Notes under the pieces: generated by a model
Seen by the model: the letters and a program-made list of their open reading frames with translations, nothing else
Database searches by the model: none
What the model was told of the DNA's origin: nothing
Shown here: positions 1 to 12,162 of the stretch, in pieces
Layout: every line of letters begins with the position of its first letter
Position numbering within the stretch: position 1 is the first letter of the stretch
NCBI GenBank assembly: GCA_030490835.1
Contig: CM059971.1
Coordinates: forward strand, 96,748,595 to 96,812,594
DNA length: 64,000 nt
DNA from: Annona cherimola
Taxonomy: Eukaryota > Streptophyta > Magnoliopsida > Magnoliales > Annonaceae
Direction: 5' to 3'
Position numbers and translations under genes: made by a program

Positions 1-410
1 GAATAATTTGTAAATATACCCCTTAGCTTGATCAAAATTACAATATACTCATATAGTTTAAAAATTATAAATAACCCTCAAATAGTTTAACCATAATTGC
101 GAATAACTCCTATGTCGTTATAATGTTGCCATGGTGTATGTATATTTACAAAAATGTGAAAATTATTTGAGAGTATTTGCAAATTCAAAAATTAAATGGT
201 ATATTTAATTTTTACAGATAACCTCCACATAGTTTAACTATAATTGTAAATTACCCCCATGCCATGATAATACAGCAACGGTTTCATACTGTTATTTGCA
301 ATTATGGTTATACCATGTGGGGTTTTTTTTGCAATTTGAAAACTACATAGGTCTATTTGTAATTTTAATTAAACTAAGTGGGTATATTCGCAAACTCTCC
401 TTTTTATAAC
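1..410. mobile_element. Fold-back (inverted-repeat) element, AT-rich
   Basis: The two halves are long imperfect inverted repeats. The left end (about 1-140) reads as a series of 'aaatatacc' and 'tagtttaaccataattg' phrases. The reverse complement of the right end (about 240-410) repeats them in the same order. A relative with the same phrases lies at 43585-43990. There is no coding capacity. The left boundary may lie outside the window and no target-site duplication could be fixed. The superfamily is unknown. Confidence 0.55.
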
Positions 411-2339
411 TTTTGCATAGTTGAGAGGACCAGAGTGAATATTCTTGCTATTTGCAATATTATGCTGGTCCTAAGTTTGTGCAGTATCATGAGGTTAGAT
501 TTGTTTATTCACTTTGAAGGTTGTCATCATGGTCTTTTTTCAATTTGATTTAGACAAGTGCTTGAATATTTATATTTTAGGCATGCATTTTATCATTCGT
601 TTTAGGTGAATTAACGTGCTTCCAAAAAAAACTAAATTATTTTTATCTATACCATCGATTTTAAAAATCTTTCATCCACACATACATTTTTCAAATCAAT
701 TTCATTCACGCTAATGATAATAATTTTTGTTATATATATATATATATATTTTTTTTTTTTTATGAAAGGAAAGACCCTATCCCAGCTCACTTAGAATATG
801 TAAGGGGGAGGGATAGAGTTATCCGATAATTTTTGTTATATTTTTAAGTTAGTTAGTTTTAAATGAATAAAAATGTCTCAAATAGCTAAGAATAACTATG
901 CTTTTATCTCTAGTGTATTTTTGTCTATTTATAGTCAATTTTGACTTAAAAATTTGATAGTCTTGGTACAAATAAAATTAATTTAGAAAAATATTGACAT
1001 TGATAGAAGATTTGTAAAATTATTAGGATGAATGAAGATAATATTATTTTTCATAGATATAGATATTAATGCGCCTTATTTTTATATGAGAGCTTAATAT
1101 CAAATAAGAACTTGTTGTCTTCTATGTGAATGAGTTTGATTGTAATATCAAATGTCATATTATACAAATATTAGTTAAAAAGTATAGCAATTATGTTCAT
1201 TTGCTGTTGGAAGTAAAATGCAAGTAAAATGCACACAAACGGTAGTAAATCGTTCGGCGTGAAGACCTACTATTTTTAAAATTTGTTGAAATTGAAATCA
1301 TGTATTTATGCCTATTTTATCCATTTTCAAATTTTAAAATAAAATATTAAATAAATTCCAAAATTTACTACATTTCTCAAGAAAGAATATATAGGTAACG
1401 TTAACATACGAATATAAGATTTTCATAAAATTTAAACGAGGAATGATTTAATACTTATATAAGCATTGTAGTCTCCATACTTACTCTTTGATTTTTCAAT
1501 TTTAAAATAAATATTTCAAAACCTAAACCATTGATCATGTTTAATACATCCTATTTCATCATGTCAAAAAAAGTAATTTTCACTAGAAACTTATATCTTG
1601 TAAAAAAATAATATTTTGAGAGTAAATATATAACCATTAAATTTTTTGAAAAAAATGTATAGTATATAAAATTTTATGATGTATGTAATTTTTGGAATAA
1701 TCATAAATAAATACATATGGATAAATATGATCAATGATTTAGATTTTTCTAAAAATATTTTAAATTTAAAAATAAAGGGTAAATATAGAAGCTTCCGTGC
1801 TTACGTAAATATTCAACCATTTCTCATTAAAAGGTACGTTTGATAACCGAACACACATTTTGCGTCCATCCACAAATGATCATCACCCCTTATTTAAGTA
1901 TGAGGCCCGAACAACAATATCGCATTTTCAAGATGGGAATGACCCATCGCGGACTTTTCTTTGTGCCACTTGCGTTTATGTATTGATGTCCATGGGGATA
2001 AGTGAGCATGTTTTATCTCATAAAAAAGAGTAAGCATGTTTTAAAATTATTTTAATTGTGAAAGATTGCAATATCATTTTCTTATATTATGTTAATTATT
2101 TTAATCATGAAAAATAGATATAAGGGGCAAAAAGTATGGAAATAGTGGAATGGTACCATGGAATCATCGTAGGATGTTGATGGCTTTTTAGAATAAGGCT
2201 TCTTGAAATCAGTATATTGACGTTTATTCAAACAACGATTTTGTTGATGTTAGTCTGAAAAAGCATAATCATTTCTACGTTAAAATGATTATTTATTTAT
2301 AATACGGTTATAATAACATGCTTATATAATAACGGAAAT
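411..2339. other. Gene-free AT-rich interval
   Basis: No open frame longer than about 60 codons has coding character. The stretch holds an (AT)n tract at about 731-749 followed by a poly-T run. The rest is diffuse AT-rich sequence that probably includes old MITE remnants. Confidence 0.6.
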
Positions 2340-2760
2340 ATTTTTATGAACCTCTCTCTTTTATATATTTTCTTTTAATTTTATTATCTATATTATTAAT
2401 GAAAATTCACTCCATCTACTAAATTTAATATCATTTATATTATTATGAAAATTCTTTCATTTATCTAGTATTACTATGCATAACCGTCATTTGTAAATAT
2501 ATAAAATCAACATATTAAAATAATTTAATACTAAATATCAATTTTATGGTAGTATTTTAAATATTATTATTAAATGAATAAACGATGCAACAAAGTATTA
2601 TTATATTCCAATACATATGTGAATGAATCTAAGTATTTTTTACTAATTTGCACATAAATATAACTATTTCAAGTAAATACTACCCACGCACATATTTGAT
2701 TTAGATGAAAGTTAGTCTCCTAATTAAATAAATAATGTTAAATATAATAATGAACTGGAT
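2340..2760. mobile_element. Long-TIR MITE, degenerate member of the family seen at 7358, 10135, 12163 and 49505
   Basis: It carries the family's end phrases: near the left, a 'gaaaattcactccatctactaaatt'-like segment, and near the right, an 'aatataataatgaactggatt'-like segment. In the better copies these are inverted versions of each other. The ends are eroded and no target-site duplication is visible. It is non-coding. Confidence 0.45.
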
Positions 2761-3760
2761 TTTACGTGCTAGTTTATTTAAAACATGGGTGCAATAATGT
2801 AGTTATGAAAATAATATACTTTTGCATAAATTAACATCTGATTTTTGATAAAATGGTTCTGAGGGAGATCAAGATTGGGTAAGAATCCCAAGAGAGGAAG
2901 AGCGAGATAGGAGGAAGAAAATGAAGCTTCATCCATCCAAGGTAGAAAACTCTTTTTTACCCCAGCCATAGCACATGGTGTTCCATGAGATGGAAATTTT
3001 GAGCCATTCAAGAACAAGGGAGTTTTATTATTTCCTGCCTTTTTCTTCCCCACTTCGTTTGCTAACCTTTTCCCTTTACTATCACGCACTTCCTAGCCAC
3101 AAAGCTAAGATTTCAGCCCCTCAAGTGGACTGTAGTATGTGCTAACTGTAACATAATTAGGTTGCAGCTAAAGTTAGCTACAAGTCCCATCCATACATGA
3201 CATATCTCTCCGCGAGGAATCCAATTCATTAATTATTTTCACCGATCAACATCTTAATTGGCCATGTATGTTAAGAGGGGTGAAAAAGGAAGCAAACACA
3301 TCACCTTTTCGCACATTTTTTTAAAAATAATTTAATATCTTTATTATCTAATTATCTTATTTTTTAATTTCATTCTTATATTCCAATCATTTTACCATAA
3401 TTACTATCTTATTTATTACCACTTTAAATATATCATATCGTATTGCGCTAATACTTTTTAAAAACCTTACTTCTCACCATCTTATTACCCACGCTACTAA
3501 ACTATCCCTTAATTTCATGATCACCCGTTTCATCGTTCCTGATGCATTCCTCGATTCTCTCACACGCGTGCCATGTCAATTGCGATCTGCTAAAAAACCT
3601 TGTTACACATGGAGTTACAAATATATATATATAAAATACAAATTGAGATGTCCAACAAATGAATATCGATAAATATTAATTGCATCTAGGACCTTGTGCA
3701 CTTGTAAGATTAATTAGAGAATTAGCCCTTAAGCCAAATACGAGGCAGCCCACGTGACAG
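2761..3760. other. Interval downstream of the minus-strand gene, no gene seen
   Basis: The 103-codon minus-strand frame at 2778-3089 matches nothing I recognise and lacks coding character. The part at about 3300-3490 resembles a reverse-oriented, degenerate Tourist-like MITE, with repeated 'ctaattatcttattttt' and 'cattcttatattcc' phrases. The 3' end of the gene to the right presumably lies in the last few hundred bases. Confidence 0.45.
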
Positions 3761-5813
3761 TCACGGCTGCCTAACTTCTACTGCGTCTCTGACCGGCTGC
3801 GCCTTTTCCTCGGCGTCCTTACTGGCTTGCCCAAACGTCTGCCTCTGACCAGTTACATTCTCCACTTGCTCTTTCTTTCCCTGCTCCACTATCGCCGTAG
3901 CTTTATTCTCTGTCTGTCCTTTCAATTCCACCTTTGCTACTTTCTGGAGCACTTCCTCTTCTTCTTTCTTCTCATCAATGGAATCCATGACAGTCTCCAC
4001 GTTTTTCTCCACTTCTTCTGTTAAGTCGTCCACCTGCATTCCCATTTACACCACATAAATAAATCGATATTTATCGAGCATGATCATCATGTCATATTCA
4101 TGATACGCGGGCCGCTTGCATTCATTGTGGATGACCTCTACCATGCAAGTTGAAAACGAAAGAAGGAAAAAAAAAAAAAAAAACACTTAGGTTAGAAATT
4201 TTTTGAAATAAATAGTGTAATGATATCGCACAATAGAGGCAATGACCAGCAATAAAGAAAAAATTTTAAATTGATAATTTTATTGTATATAAAGATGCGA
4301 TCAAAAAGTCTCAACCAGAGGCGATGGCTAGCAAGCCTCCCACGAGGATTCAAATCTCAGTTAATCCCATGGTGTGCGAGCAAATAGTCTCCATAAGATA
4401 TTCTAAAGTATGTTTTCAAAATAAAACAATAAAAAAAAAATCTTAGAGATTTTTTTTTTTTTCCTTTCTTTCCCAATTACCGAACGGACAGCCCGCTATA
4501 CAACCCATCTTACTGTAGGCCTCATCTGCCTGATTTATGGTAAATTGGTAATGCCTTCTGCAGCCCATCTTACCTTTGGCCTCATCTTGATGATTTACTT
4601 TAGATCAAATTCGACCATTGTATTTAATCTTATAGTTAGCTTATAGAGTTAATTACTAACATTAATTATTTGTACAACGTTTGAGACCTAGATGATCTAT
4701 TATGCAAATAAGCAAAACGTATGTACAAATTCAACATTTCGAAATGAAAAATTTAAAGTCAGAGCACAATATTGGATGGCTGTGTGAATTGTAATCACTG
4801 AAATGGCGATGAGGAGGAGTCCCACAGAAATTTATTAAAGTACCCACTTTAATTTCTATTTAATTATCCATGGAAGAAAAAACAAGTTAGAAAATTCAAT
4901 GTTAATTAAGATGGTGACCAGACCATGTCCATGAAGTCCTTTGCCTTGCCAGAGTCCTCTTTAACTTCCTTTGACGCGTTCTCAATCCACAAGGCTGCGT
5001 CCTTCATCTCACCAGCGGGGAGATGATCAGCCACGTCCGACGCTGCGTTCTCAACAGCCTCAGCGACATCTTCCATAACCTCCGCAACATCTTCCACAGC
5101 CTCAGCCACGTCCTCTACAGTATCTACCACCTGGTCTATCTTTTCTGTCAACACACGAGGATAAAAATTCAGCACCCACCAGTAATACACTAATGCTTGC
5201 ACGTTGGAAGGCATTAAAATGCTTAGACGCAAATAACTGCTTACTTCCTAAGTTCAGAAAGAATCCTCCTTTCAGCTTCAACATTGGTATAATTATCGCG
5301 GCTAATGAACTCAAAACCCAACCCGCCCTGTTTATTGCAAAATGAAATTAGCAAAAGGGTTGTAGCAGAAAGGTACCAATCATGACATATACGAAGCCAT
5401 GAGGGTTGGATCATTACCAAACTGGAAAATTAGGAGGTGGTGGTGGAGAAGCTCCAGGTAGGACGCTACCATCCCTGTTTCAACAAAGAACCGTACGTTC
5501 AAATCAAAGAAGTCGTGCACACAAGAAAAATGGGAAAATAAACCTAACACGAGGAAATGGGATTTTTTTTTTTTTAATGATGATAATGAGGAAATGGGAA
5601 TTGGAGACAGGAAGAAAATTACATGACTACGCGGAGTTTGGTGAGGGGTCTGCCGGCGTTACGCCTCGCAAGCTGCAGTGCCGTTCGACGACTTGCGGAG
5701 CACCAATCTCCTCGTTTCAACACCATTAAACGCCCAGAAAGGTTTGGAAGGCCGCATGGGCGGAGATGTAAGGGACGGTTGCCGGCCGAAGGGATGAATG
5801 CTGTGGCAGACAT
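3761..5813 (-). CDS. Probable plastid-targeted acidic coiled-coil protein with one hydrophobic segment (5 exons)
   Basis: Inferred coding exons, in minus-strand order, are 5813-5623, 5474-5418, 5327-5245, 5144-4924 and 4033-3761, giving 274 residues. Introns 1-3 have GT..AG borders and keep the frame. Intron 4 uses a weak GTCTGG donor. The N-terminus (about residues 1-60) is rich in R, S, A and L with almost no acidic residues, like a chloroplast transit peptide. A proline run follows (about 73-77), then a hydrophobic stretch ending in basic residues (about 84-101, AGWVLSSLAAIIIPMLKLK). Next comes a long acidic helix with repeated VEDVAEAVEDVAE-type heptads (112-184) and a charged E/K/Q-rich tail (185-274). 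I recall plant proteins with the same layout (transit peptide, a W-x-LLG-type segment, VEEVAEVVEKVA repeats, a conserved DxLP...K-x-AAL box), but I know of no assigned function. The seen architecture suggests a membrane-anchored plastid coiled-coil protein. If intron 4 is retained, translation would end soon after DFMDMVWSPS at 4906. The start was chosen at the ATG that opens the transit-like peptide; the upstream in-frame ATG at 6008 gives a basic, unlikely extension. Confidence 0.75.
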
Positions 5814-6210
5814 GGTCTTGGGGACGTACGGAAGATGAATTACTGGGATGATCACCAAAGGCTTTAAAGTATGCAACTCAAACGTTGTAGGGACTGAATG
5901 GAAATCGAGGATTCGAGAAATTTTGAGCAAGCGTTGGTGTATAAATAATAAATACAACGGAATTCCACAGAGAATTGACTTTGAGCGTCGCCGCCTTGTT
6001 CTTTGCATTGAAATTTGAACACCAGCCTATCGACTTTACGTAGTGTTTTTCTAGAGAGAAGAGATAAAGCTTAATTGGCTGGGCTCAGGTCTATCTCACA
6101 AACGTGTCTGCTTCCGAACCTACGTGTGTTGACATTCAACGCTTTCATCCCGTGGCGTTGCGCATTTTTGACGATGCTGCATGCGCTTACACGCTGGCGG
6201 TGACAGCGTG

Positions 6211-6212
<2 letters not shown>
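5814..6212. promoter_or_regulatory. Upstream region of the minus-strand plastid-protein gene
   Basis: This is the 5' flank and leader of the gene ending at 5813. An AT-rich TATA-like stretch lies at about 5938-5957, some 125-145 bp upstream of the ATG on the minus strand. No experimental or strong motif support is available, so promoter position is inference. Confidence 0.35.

Positions 6213-6274
<62 letters not shown>
6213..6274. repeat. (ATT)n microsatellite, about 20 units
   Basis: This is a near-perfect trinucleotide run of about 62 bp, followed by two TTC-containing variants. It explains the poly-isoleucine and poly-tyrosine frames read through it, which are not genes. Confidence 0.95.
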
Positions 6275-6275
<1 letters not shown>

Positions 6276-7357
6276 TTATTCTTATGGATGGCTCAGGATT
6301 GCTTGGAATTTTGACTTTTTGACCCTTAAGTTTTATATTTACATCAGATGGCTAAGTCGTTAAAATTTAAAGGTGTAGTTTATCCAGTTAAGTGAAGGTC
6401 TTGGGCTGTTTATTACTTTATTTATGATGCAAAATGACCAAAATAGCCTTTTAATAGTCTTATTAAACCCTATAATTCCAGAAACTTCGATAAATATGAA
6501 ACTTAGACACCAAAATAGAAATTTTATGAACTAAAGGCACCTGTATTCGAAAACCCCAAAAGCAAAATTTGAGCGAGAAGTTACCGCAAAACTCACGCCT
6601 GGTGAGATGGCAATTTCCGATCCTGACTTTCAACTCTACCGTGTGGGACACTCAACCGATCATTGAGTGGGCCAACCCCATACACAGAAGTCAATTTACG
6701 ATTTATGACGAAAATGAATGTGTAACCCTTTCAAAGAATCTTTAGACGATCCCCACATTAAAACGGGAAGTGATTTGTTTATTTGAATCTAGTTAGCAGT
6801 GCAAGAAATTAGAATAACTTGATTTGCCTTGGAATTTTAAAATAAGGCCTGATTATGTATGATTAGGCTCCTTATATAATATTTATTATTTTTTTAAAAA
6901 AATTAAGCTCTTTTTCATAAACATGTTTTGAAAAGTGTACTTAACCTATATATCAAAATTTACCATTTTGTTTACTTCAATTTTTTTTATCATTTTGCAA
7001 TAATTTTATATTTTCATTTTTATTTTTTAAGATCATCAATTTCAAGGGTATTTCAGTCAATTTTACCCTTAAAAACTTAATTTTTAAAAATAAAAATATG
7101 ATATACAAATATTATAAAATAATAAAATTCGGTATATGGATAACATACATTATGTTTATGAAGAAAATTAAAAAATTAATATTTTATAGAAAGCCCATAT
7201 CCAACTAATCGTATATAATCTGGCCTCTTTTAAAATTTTATCAACGATTTTTGTTCATTAATTGTGGAATTCATTGTCACCGACGATAGCAATCTACACG
7301 TGATCACCATCACTGATGCTATGGAAATAGTTATCTAACTACTAAGATTTATCATAT
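6275..7357. other. Gene-free interval with an AT-rich inverted-repeat remnant
   Basis: The segment at about 6870-7200 is rich in 'aaacatgttttgaaaagtgtact'-like and inverted counterpart phrases. It resembles the stretch at 22480-22800, so it is probably one more MITE family. No coding sequence was recognised. Confidence 0.45.
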
Positions 7358-7822
7358 ATATATAAGTTTGGGCTCCGCAGAGCCATTTAATCTCTTCAAT
7401 TTTTAAGATTTTGATCATCGATGAAAAATTCAATCAATTTACTATATTTAATATCATTTGTTTATTTAGAAAATTAAGTTTCATTCCGATCAAGTATGTT
7501 TATAAGTCACATTTGTTAAAAAATATATATTAGTATAAATTATGAAAAATGATTAGATCTATTTACACATATATGAGAATATAATAATACTTTATAGAAT
7601 CATTTATCCATATAAAAATAATATTTTAGACGGTTTAGATGTTGAAAATACAACTTTAAAACTGATATCTAGTATTAAACCTTTTTATTATGATGATTTT
7701 TGATAAGACCCATGCACACTAATTTTGGATAGATAAAAGAATTTCCAAGATACTATAAATTATGTTAAATACAATAGATGGAGTCGATTTTTCATTATTT
7801 CATAGAAGCTTATATAAAGCTG
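7358..7822. mobile_element. Long-TIR MITE (about 0.47 kb)
   Basis: The left end ('ttttgatcatcgatgaaaaa', followed by a phrase for a 'tactatatttaatatcattt' stretch) recurs inverted at the right end, about 7740-7800. The copies at 10135-10632, 12163-12615 and 49505-50063 share the same order of phrases, including 'gtatgtttataagtcacattt'-like and 'acacatatatgagaatata'-like segments. It is non-coding and no clear target-site duplication was found. Confidence 0.6.
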
Positions 7823-8449
7823 GATGTTGCTCAAACAGGAAAATCGAATTGAAATTTTAATTCCTAGTTGGATGCATGATTATCATATATAGCAATGGTT
7901 TAAACCATTAGTCAATGTTAGGTTATCACGTTTTCTTAATTATTGTCTTCGGAGCAGTTAATCTTAGTCACGATTTTAATGGGAGTAGAATGACGAAGAA
8001 AAACTTTATATTAGTCCAATACGTTGAATTTGAAGAACATGCACGCAAGCCGGTGGAGAAAACTAAAATTTTGTTATCGATCTGTTGTGTGGTAAGTCCT
8101 AATTAATTATAACTTCAATGTCGTCAGCGTGCGAGGTCTGGAATGTGATAAGGGTGGTTCCTGGGTTTTTGCTGGAATTAATATAACTAGAGCATTTATT
8201 TTTTATTCCCAATTTTAAATGAGTTTCTAAGTATATCTAGTTTTTTTGTTCCGCAAATGACATGATACATAAAGCTGCTGATGAATTGAACGTCCGATAT
8301 CTGTCATGGAATTCATCCAACGGTGTGGATTAGGCGTTCTACTAAATTGGTTGCAGGCAGTGAAGTTTATTTTGGAAGTTTGAGTTTAGACTTTAGACTA
8401 TGTAAGTGTATGTGTATGCAACTTACACTGTATTTGCATTTTAAATTAT

Positions 8450-8710
8450 GGGTAATATTTGGATGCAACATAACCTTTCAAATAAAAACTTTGTAGTCTG
8501 CATATTTACCCTATTTTTAATCATTTTTCTTATCTTTTTATACAATTGTCTTTTTTAAAATTATTTTTATACAACTAGTCTATCTATTTTAATTTTATTC
8601 TCTTTACTTCTCATTATTGCCCTTATCATATCATATTATTTTCTTTTATTTCAAAAACTTTTATACTAAAAATTTTTCATCAAAATTTTTACCACTTCTC
8701 AAATATACCC
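8450..8710 (-). mobile_element. Tourist-like MITE, reverse orientation
   Basis: Read on the minus strand, it matches the family defined exactly at 60544-60824: GGG-type ends, then a 'gtaatgatgagtagtaaag' phrase, a 'aaaatagataggttagttgt' phrase and a 'gtgaaaaaatgattaaaaa' phrase. The ends are diverged and the TSD is not clear. Confidence 0.55.
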
Positions 8711-9060
8711 TGTATAAATTTATAATTTATTGCATTTTAGTATCTCATCTCCTTAATGGACAGATTTTTATTCAGGATTTTAAATGTGTAAAATACCCTC
8801 AGCCAAAGTTTTATTAAAGAGGAAAGAGGAAAAAGAAATATAAGTCCAGGAGAGAGGCAGCACAGATCCACACATTCACCATTTGTCAAAGGTAGAAAGT
8901 AATGGTTGCAAATATTATACGTCTCTCCCGGTGGCAACTGGCAATGGCACGGTAGTAACACCAAAAATATTCATTTAGGAAAGCCCAACCCAAAGACGCA
9001 GTCATGCCTACTGTATATCTCATAATTTCAAACAACACACGCCATTTATATCATCAACCG

Positions 9061-9616
9061 TAGTTTGTTAATGGTCATGGTCAACCTTTTTATGAATGGA
9101 TCTAAATTGGGATTTTTGAATAAATGGGTTATAATCCGTCAACTCATTCAACCATTTAATTAAATAAATGGATTATGGTTGAGATTTTATAACCCCTCAA
9201 CCTATTTAGTAACTCGTTTAACTCGTTCAACCCATTTAACTCGTTTAACTTATTGAAGTTTTATAAATATAAAAGTAAACTCCTTAGTTATTTTTCCCAG
9301 CTAAATTTTCCTTTTGTTGCCTAATTTTCATTTTTCACTACTATCTTAATCTTATTTTTCTAATATATTCTTATTTTTATTTCTCCTATGCCGAAAACAT
9401 CCTCTCGCCTTTCCCTATGAGATCATCATCTGCCAAAGTTTAGTTCTTCAAGTCGTTTACTATACAACCCACCAACCCTTTATTAAATGAGTTGTAAATG
9501 AGTTCGAATTGGAGTTTTTAAATAGCTTAATAAATAGATTAGAGTTGAGATATTTTAAATGGTTTAGGACTATGATTAAGCTCCAACTTATCCAACTCGA
9601 TCCATTAACAACCCTA
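9061..9616. mobile_element. hAT-like MITE with TAG..TTGTTAATGG termini
   Basis: The left end reads TAGTTTGTTAATGG. The reverse complement of the right end reads TAGGGTTGTTAATGG. The interior has many copies of 'aactcgtttaac'/'aacccattta' in both orientations, as expected for subterminal transposase-binding repeats. TAG..CTA ends fit hAT elements. No 8-bp duplication could be matched, so superfamily assignment is inference. Confidence 0.55.
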
Positions 9617-10134
9617 ATAAACAGTCATCATAATTTTCAACAACAACATCTACTACTAATAATTATCTCCTCCTTTTTTCAAAAGAATAATAATAATTTA
9701 TCTCTTCCTCATTCTGATATATAAATGAAAACCAAAAAAGGAAATCAAAGAATATATATGGAAAATTATCAAATGCATTCGGATTGCACCATAATTATGG
9801 TATAGTCCATGCACTGTGTGCCCCACATAATCATGAATGAGAAATCCACCCCACTAGAATTGTTCATTTTATTATCATATTAATTTTCATCCAAATCCAA
9901 CATATGTATGATACTCAGTTTAAAATGGTGCAAAATCAACAAAATAAAATAGTATAAAGTAAATATCAAGTTTAAAGTGGTATTTTCAATATTTAAACCG
10001 TCTAAAGTATGATTTTTAAATGGATAAATGATTATATAAAGTTTCATCACATTCTAATATGTGTGGAGCATAGCGACTGCATCGTAACTATAGTGCAGTT
10101 CGTCAGCACACGATGAGATATATATGAGTACTAC
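9617..10134. mobile_element. Fragment of the long-TIR MITE family
   Basis: The part at about 9895-10070 repeats the interior of the neighbouring complete copy: a 'aatatcaagtttaaagtgg' phrase, a 'tatttaaaccgtctaaagt' phrase and a 'cacattctaatatgtgt' phrase. It lacks the terminal inverted repeats. The rest shows nothing recognisable. Confidence 0.4.
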
Positions 10135-10632
10135 TTATATAGAAGCAAACTCATGTAACTCTTTCAAAATCTAAAATTTTGACATTTGATGAAAAATTCA
10201 ATTCATTTATTGTATCTAACATCATTCGTTTACTAGGGGATCAAGTTTTATCCCAATTAAGTATGTTTATAGGTCACATTTGTTAGAAAATGTATATATT
10301 CATGTGTAAATTATGAAAAATTTTAAAATATCAAATTTAAATTAGTATTTTCGACATCTGAACCGTCCAAAATATCATTTCTATGTGAATAAATGATTCT
10401 ATAAAATATTATTACATTCTAATATATGTGTAAATAGATCTAAATATTTTTCATAATTTACACATGAATAATATTTTTGAACAAATGTGGCCTATAAACA
10501 TATTTGATTGGGATAAAACTTGGTATACTAGATAAACAAATGGTGTTAGATACAATGAATGAATTAGATTTTTCATTAAGGGTCAAAATTTTATATTTTA
10601 AAGGGGTTGCATAGGCCCACTTCTATGTAACC
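10135..10632. mobile_element. Long-TIR MITE, best-preserved copy (about 0.5 kb)
   Basis: The left terminus (from 'ctacttatatagaagcaaac') and the reverse complement of the right terminus (from 'tacatagaagtgggcctatg') stay alignable for roughly 100 bp. This includes the phrase 'aaaattttgac' and then a '(g)atgaaaaattcaattcattta' segment. It is non-coding. This copy best defines the family. Confidence 0.65.
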
Positions 10633-10859
10633 TAGTTATATAGAAGCGGGACCGTATATACATAGAGCTCCACTTATATATAACTCCTTTTATTTTTGAA
10701 ATTTTGATCATTAATAGAAAATAAAGGCCCATCCTTTTGACCAAGTTCTGGCGGAAAATAAAATTTTCAAAAAGGAAAAAAATAAAAATATGAGAGTCGC
10801 AGTTTGGCCAGCGATGAATGATAATGCAGCAGTTCCAAATAATTGAATTCCCACACAAG

Positions 10860-11320
10860 CAAGGCCCAGTGGCCCACCCAGGTGAACATATTGTTAGCTT
10901 GAAATTATCGATCGTGCACTAACAAATTTGAAGAAACGCAACACTGATTAAAAAGCTGTTGCTCATACCAAATAAAATTAATAGAATCAATTCACTTCAC
11001 AGTCGAAACGTACATACAATCCAAATTAAGAAAAGCCCTTTTATAAGACTGGAGAAAAGCCTGTCGCTCACACACATGGCACGGAACCTAAAAAGTAAAA
11101 AACAAGTCGCTAAAACATTAGCCACGACTCCACTTTCAACACCCATTAACAGACCTATTATTTCCTAAACTCAAACCATGATCAACAAAAGAGTATTACC
11201 TCTGACAAATGCATATACTTGATCGTTACACATTGCCGTTGCGGAAGGAGAAGGAAGAGAAGAAGAAGAAGAAGAAGAAGATGAGTGGGAGGAGAAGTCG
11301 ATTGAGCTTATTGAGACTAA
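10860..11320. other. Unassigned interval with (GAA)n tract
   Basis: Short frames on both strands look like low-complexity translation (poly-K on plus, poly-S on minus) across the (GAA)n run at about 11255-11280. A minus-strand frame beginning MCNDQVYAFVRG ends at a GT donor-like site (about 11200), but no continuing exon was found. Confidence 0.35.
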
Positions 11321-11495
11321 GGACGGTGGAAATAAGAATAAATTTTGCCAATTGTCCTTGGGGTTGGAATTATAGCCAACACATGGAAGAGCTACTGTCA
11401 TGATGATAGTCGACGGTGGAAACCAGTTTTTCGTCAATTGATCGTCCTTGGAGTTGGGGTTGGAGCTGCAGCTGCAGTCATGATGATAATCATCA
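11321..11495 (+). repeat. Diverged tandem duplication of about 88 bp with possible coding remnant
   Basis: The phrase 'gacggtggaaa..ag.......caattg..(c)cttgg.gttgg' occurs at about 11321 and again at about 11410, each followed by a 'gtcatgatgata' phrase. In one frame the second copy reads RRWKPVFRQLIVLGVGVGAA and on to a stop at about 11524, like a short hydrophobic membrane segment with basic ends. The first copy in the same frame is broken by stops. It could be a decayed gene fragment; the family is not recognised. Confidence 0.4.
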
Positions 11496-11784
11496 TTGAT
11501 AGACTATTGTGCAGGAGAAGCTAGCTATATTATTTTCAAGTACAAGTAGTCAATCCTCGGAGATGATTTCAAGTGTCGGTTCCCAGTCTTTCAAGGGATC
11601 ACCACTGGCTAGAGGTGACGACGACAAGCTAATCATCCTTAGAAATCTTGAAGGAAGAAGAAGGTGCAGCAAGAGCATCCCCCACAATAGAAATCACTAC
11701 TAGCTCCAACGCTGGATGTAGTGGATTCGTTAAACATATTTTCTTTTAGTATCTGCCTCTTTTAAGAAATTCACTCTCTTTCTT

Positions 11785-12051
11785 GGGGGATGATTCCGTG
11801 CGGGGCCAGTGGGCTGCCCAAATTTTTTTTTGTTTTTATATTTTTGCAGATAAATATGCTGGTACCACGAAAATAAGTTCCATGCATATCAAATTTACAC
11901 TTTTTGAATTTGAAAAACAAAAAACTTTTGGATTTTCAAATTTCAAAAAAACGAAGATTTTGATACTTATCCATATAAAACCGTACATCTATAAACAGAC
12001 TTTTTTAAAAAAATTAATTTTTTGGGCAGCCTTTACTACGGATCATTCCCC
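11785..12051. mobile_element. Small inverted-repeat MITE
   Basis: The left end GGGGGATGATTCCGTGC, followed by a GGGCTGCCCA box, pairs with the reverse complement of the right end, GGGGAATGATCCGTAGT followed by GGCTGCCCA. A 94-codon frame spans the element, but it is a by-product of the repeat and not a gene. The flanks (ctctttctt / ttttttctt) could be a degenerate duplication. Confidence 0.6.
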
Positions 12052-12162
12052 TTTTTTTCTTATTTAATACCATTTCTCCATTAGGGTTGTTTTAATCATT
12101 TTAAAAGTGGGGTGAAATATCTTCAAAAAAAAAAAAAAAAGTGGGGGTGAAATCTTTTTTAT

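Noticed and set aside
6104..6363. Poly-isoleucine and poly-tyrosine frames
   Set aside because: They are translations of the (ATT)n microsatellite and have no flanking coding character.
11783..12067. 94-codon plus-strand frame
   Set aside because: It exactly spans an inverted-repeat MITE; the frame is a by-product of the element.
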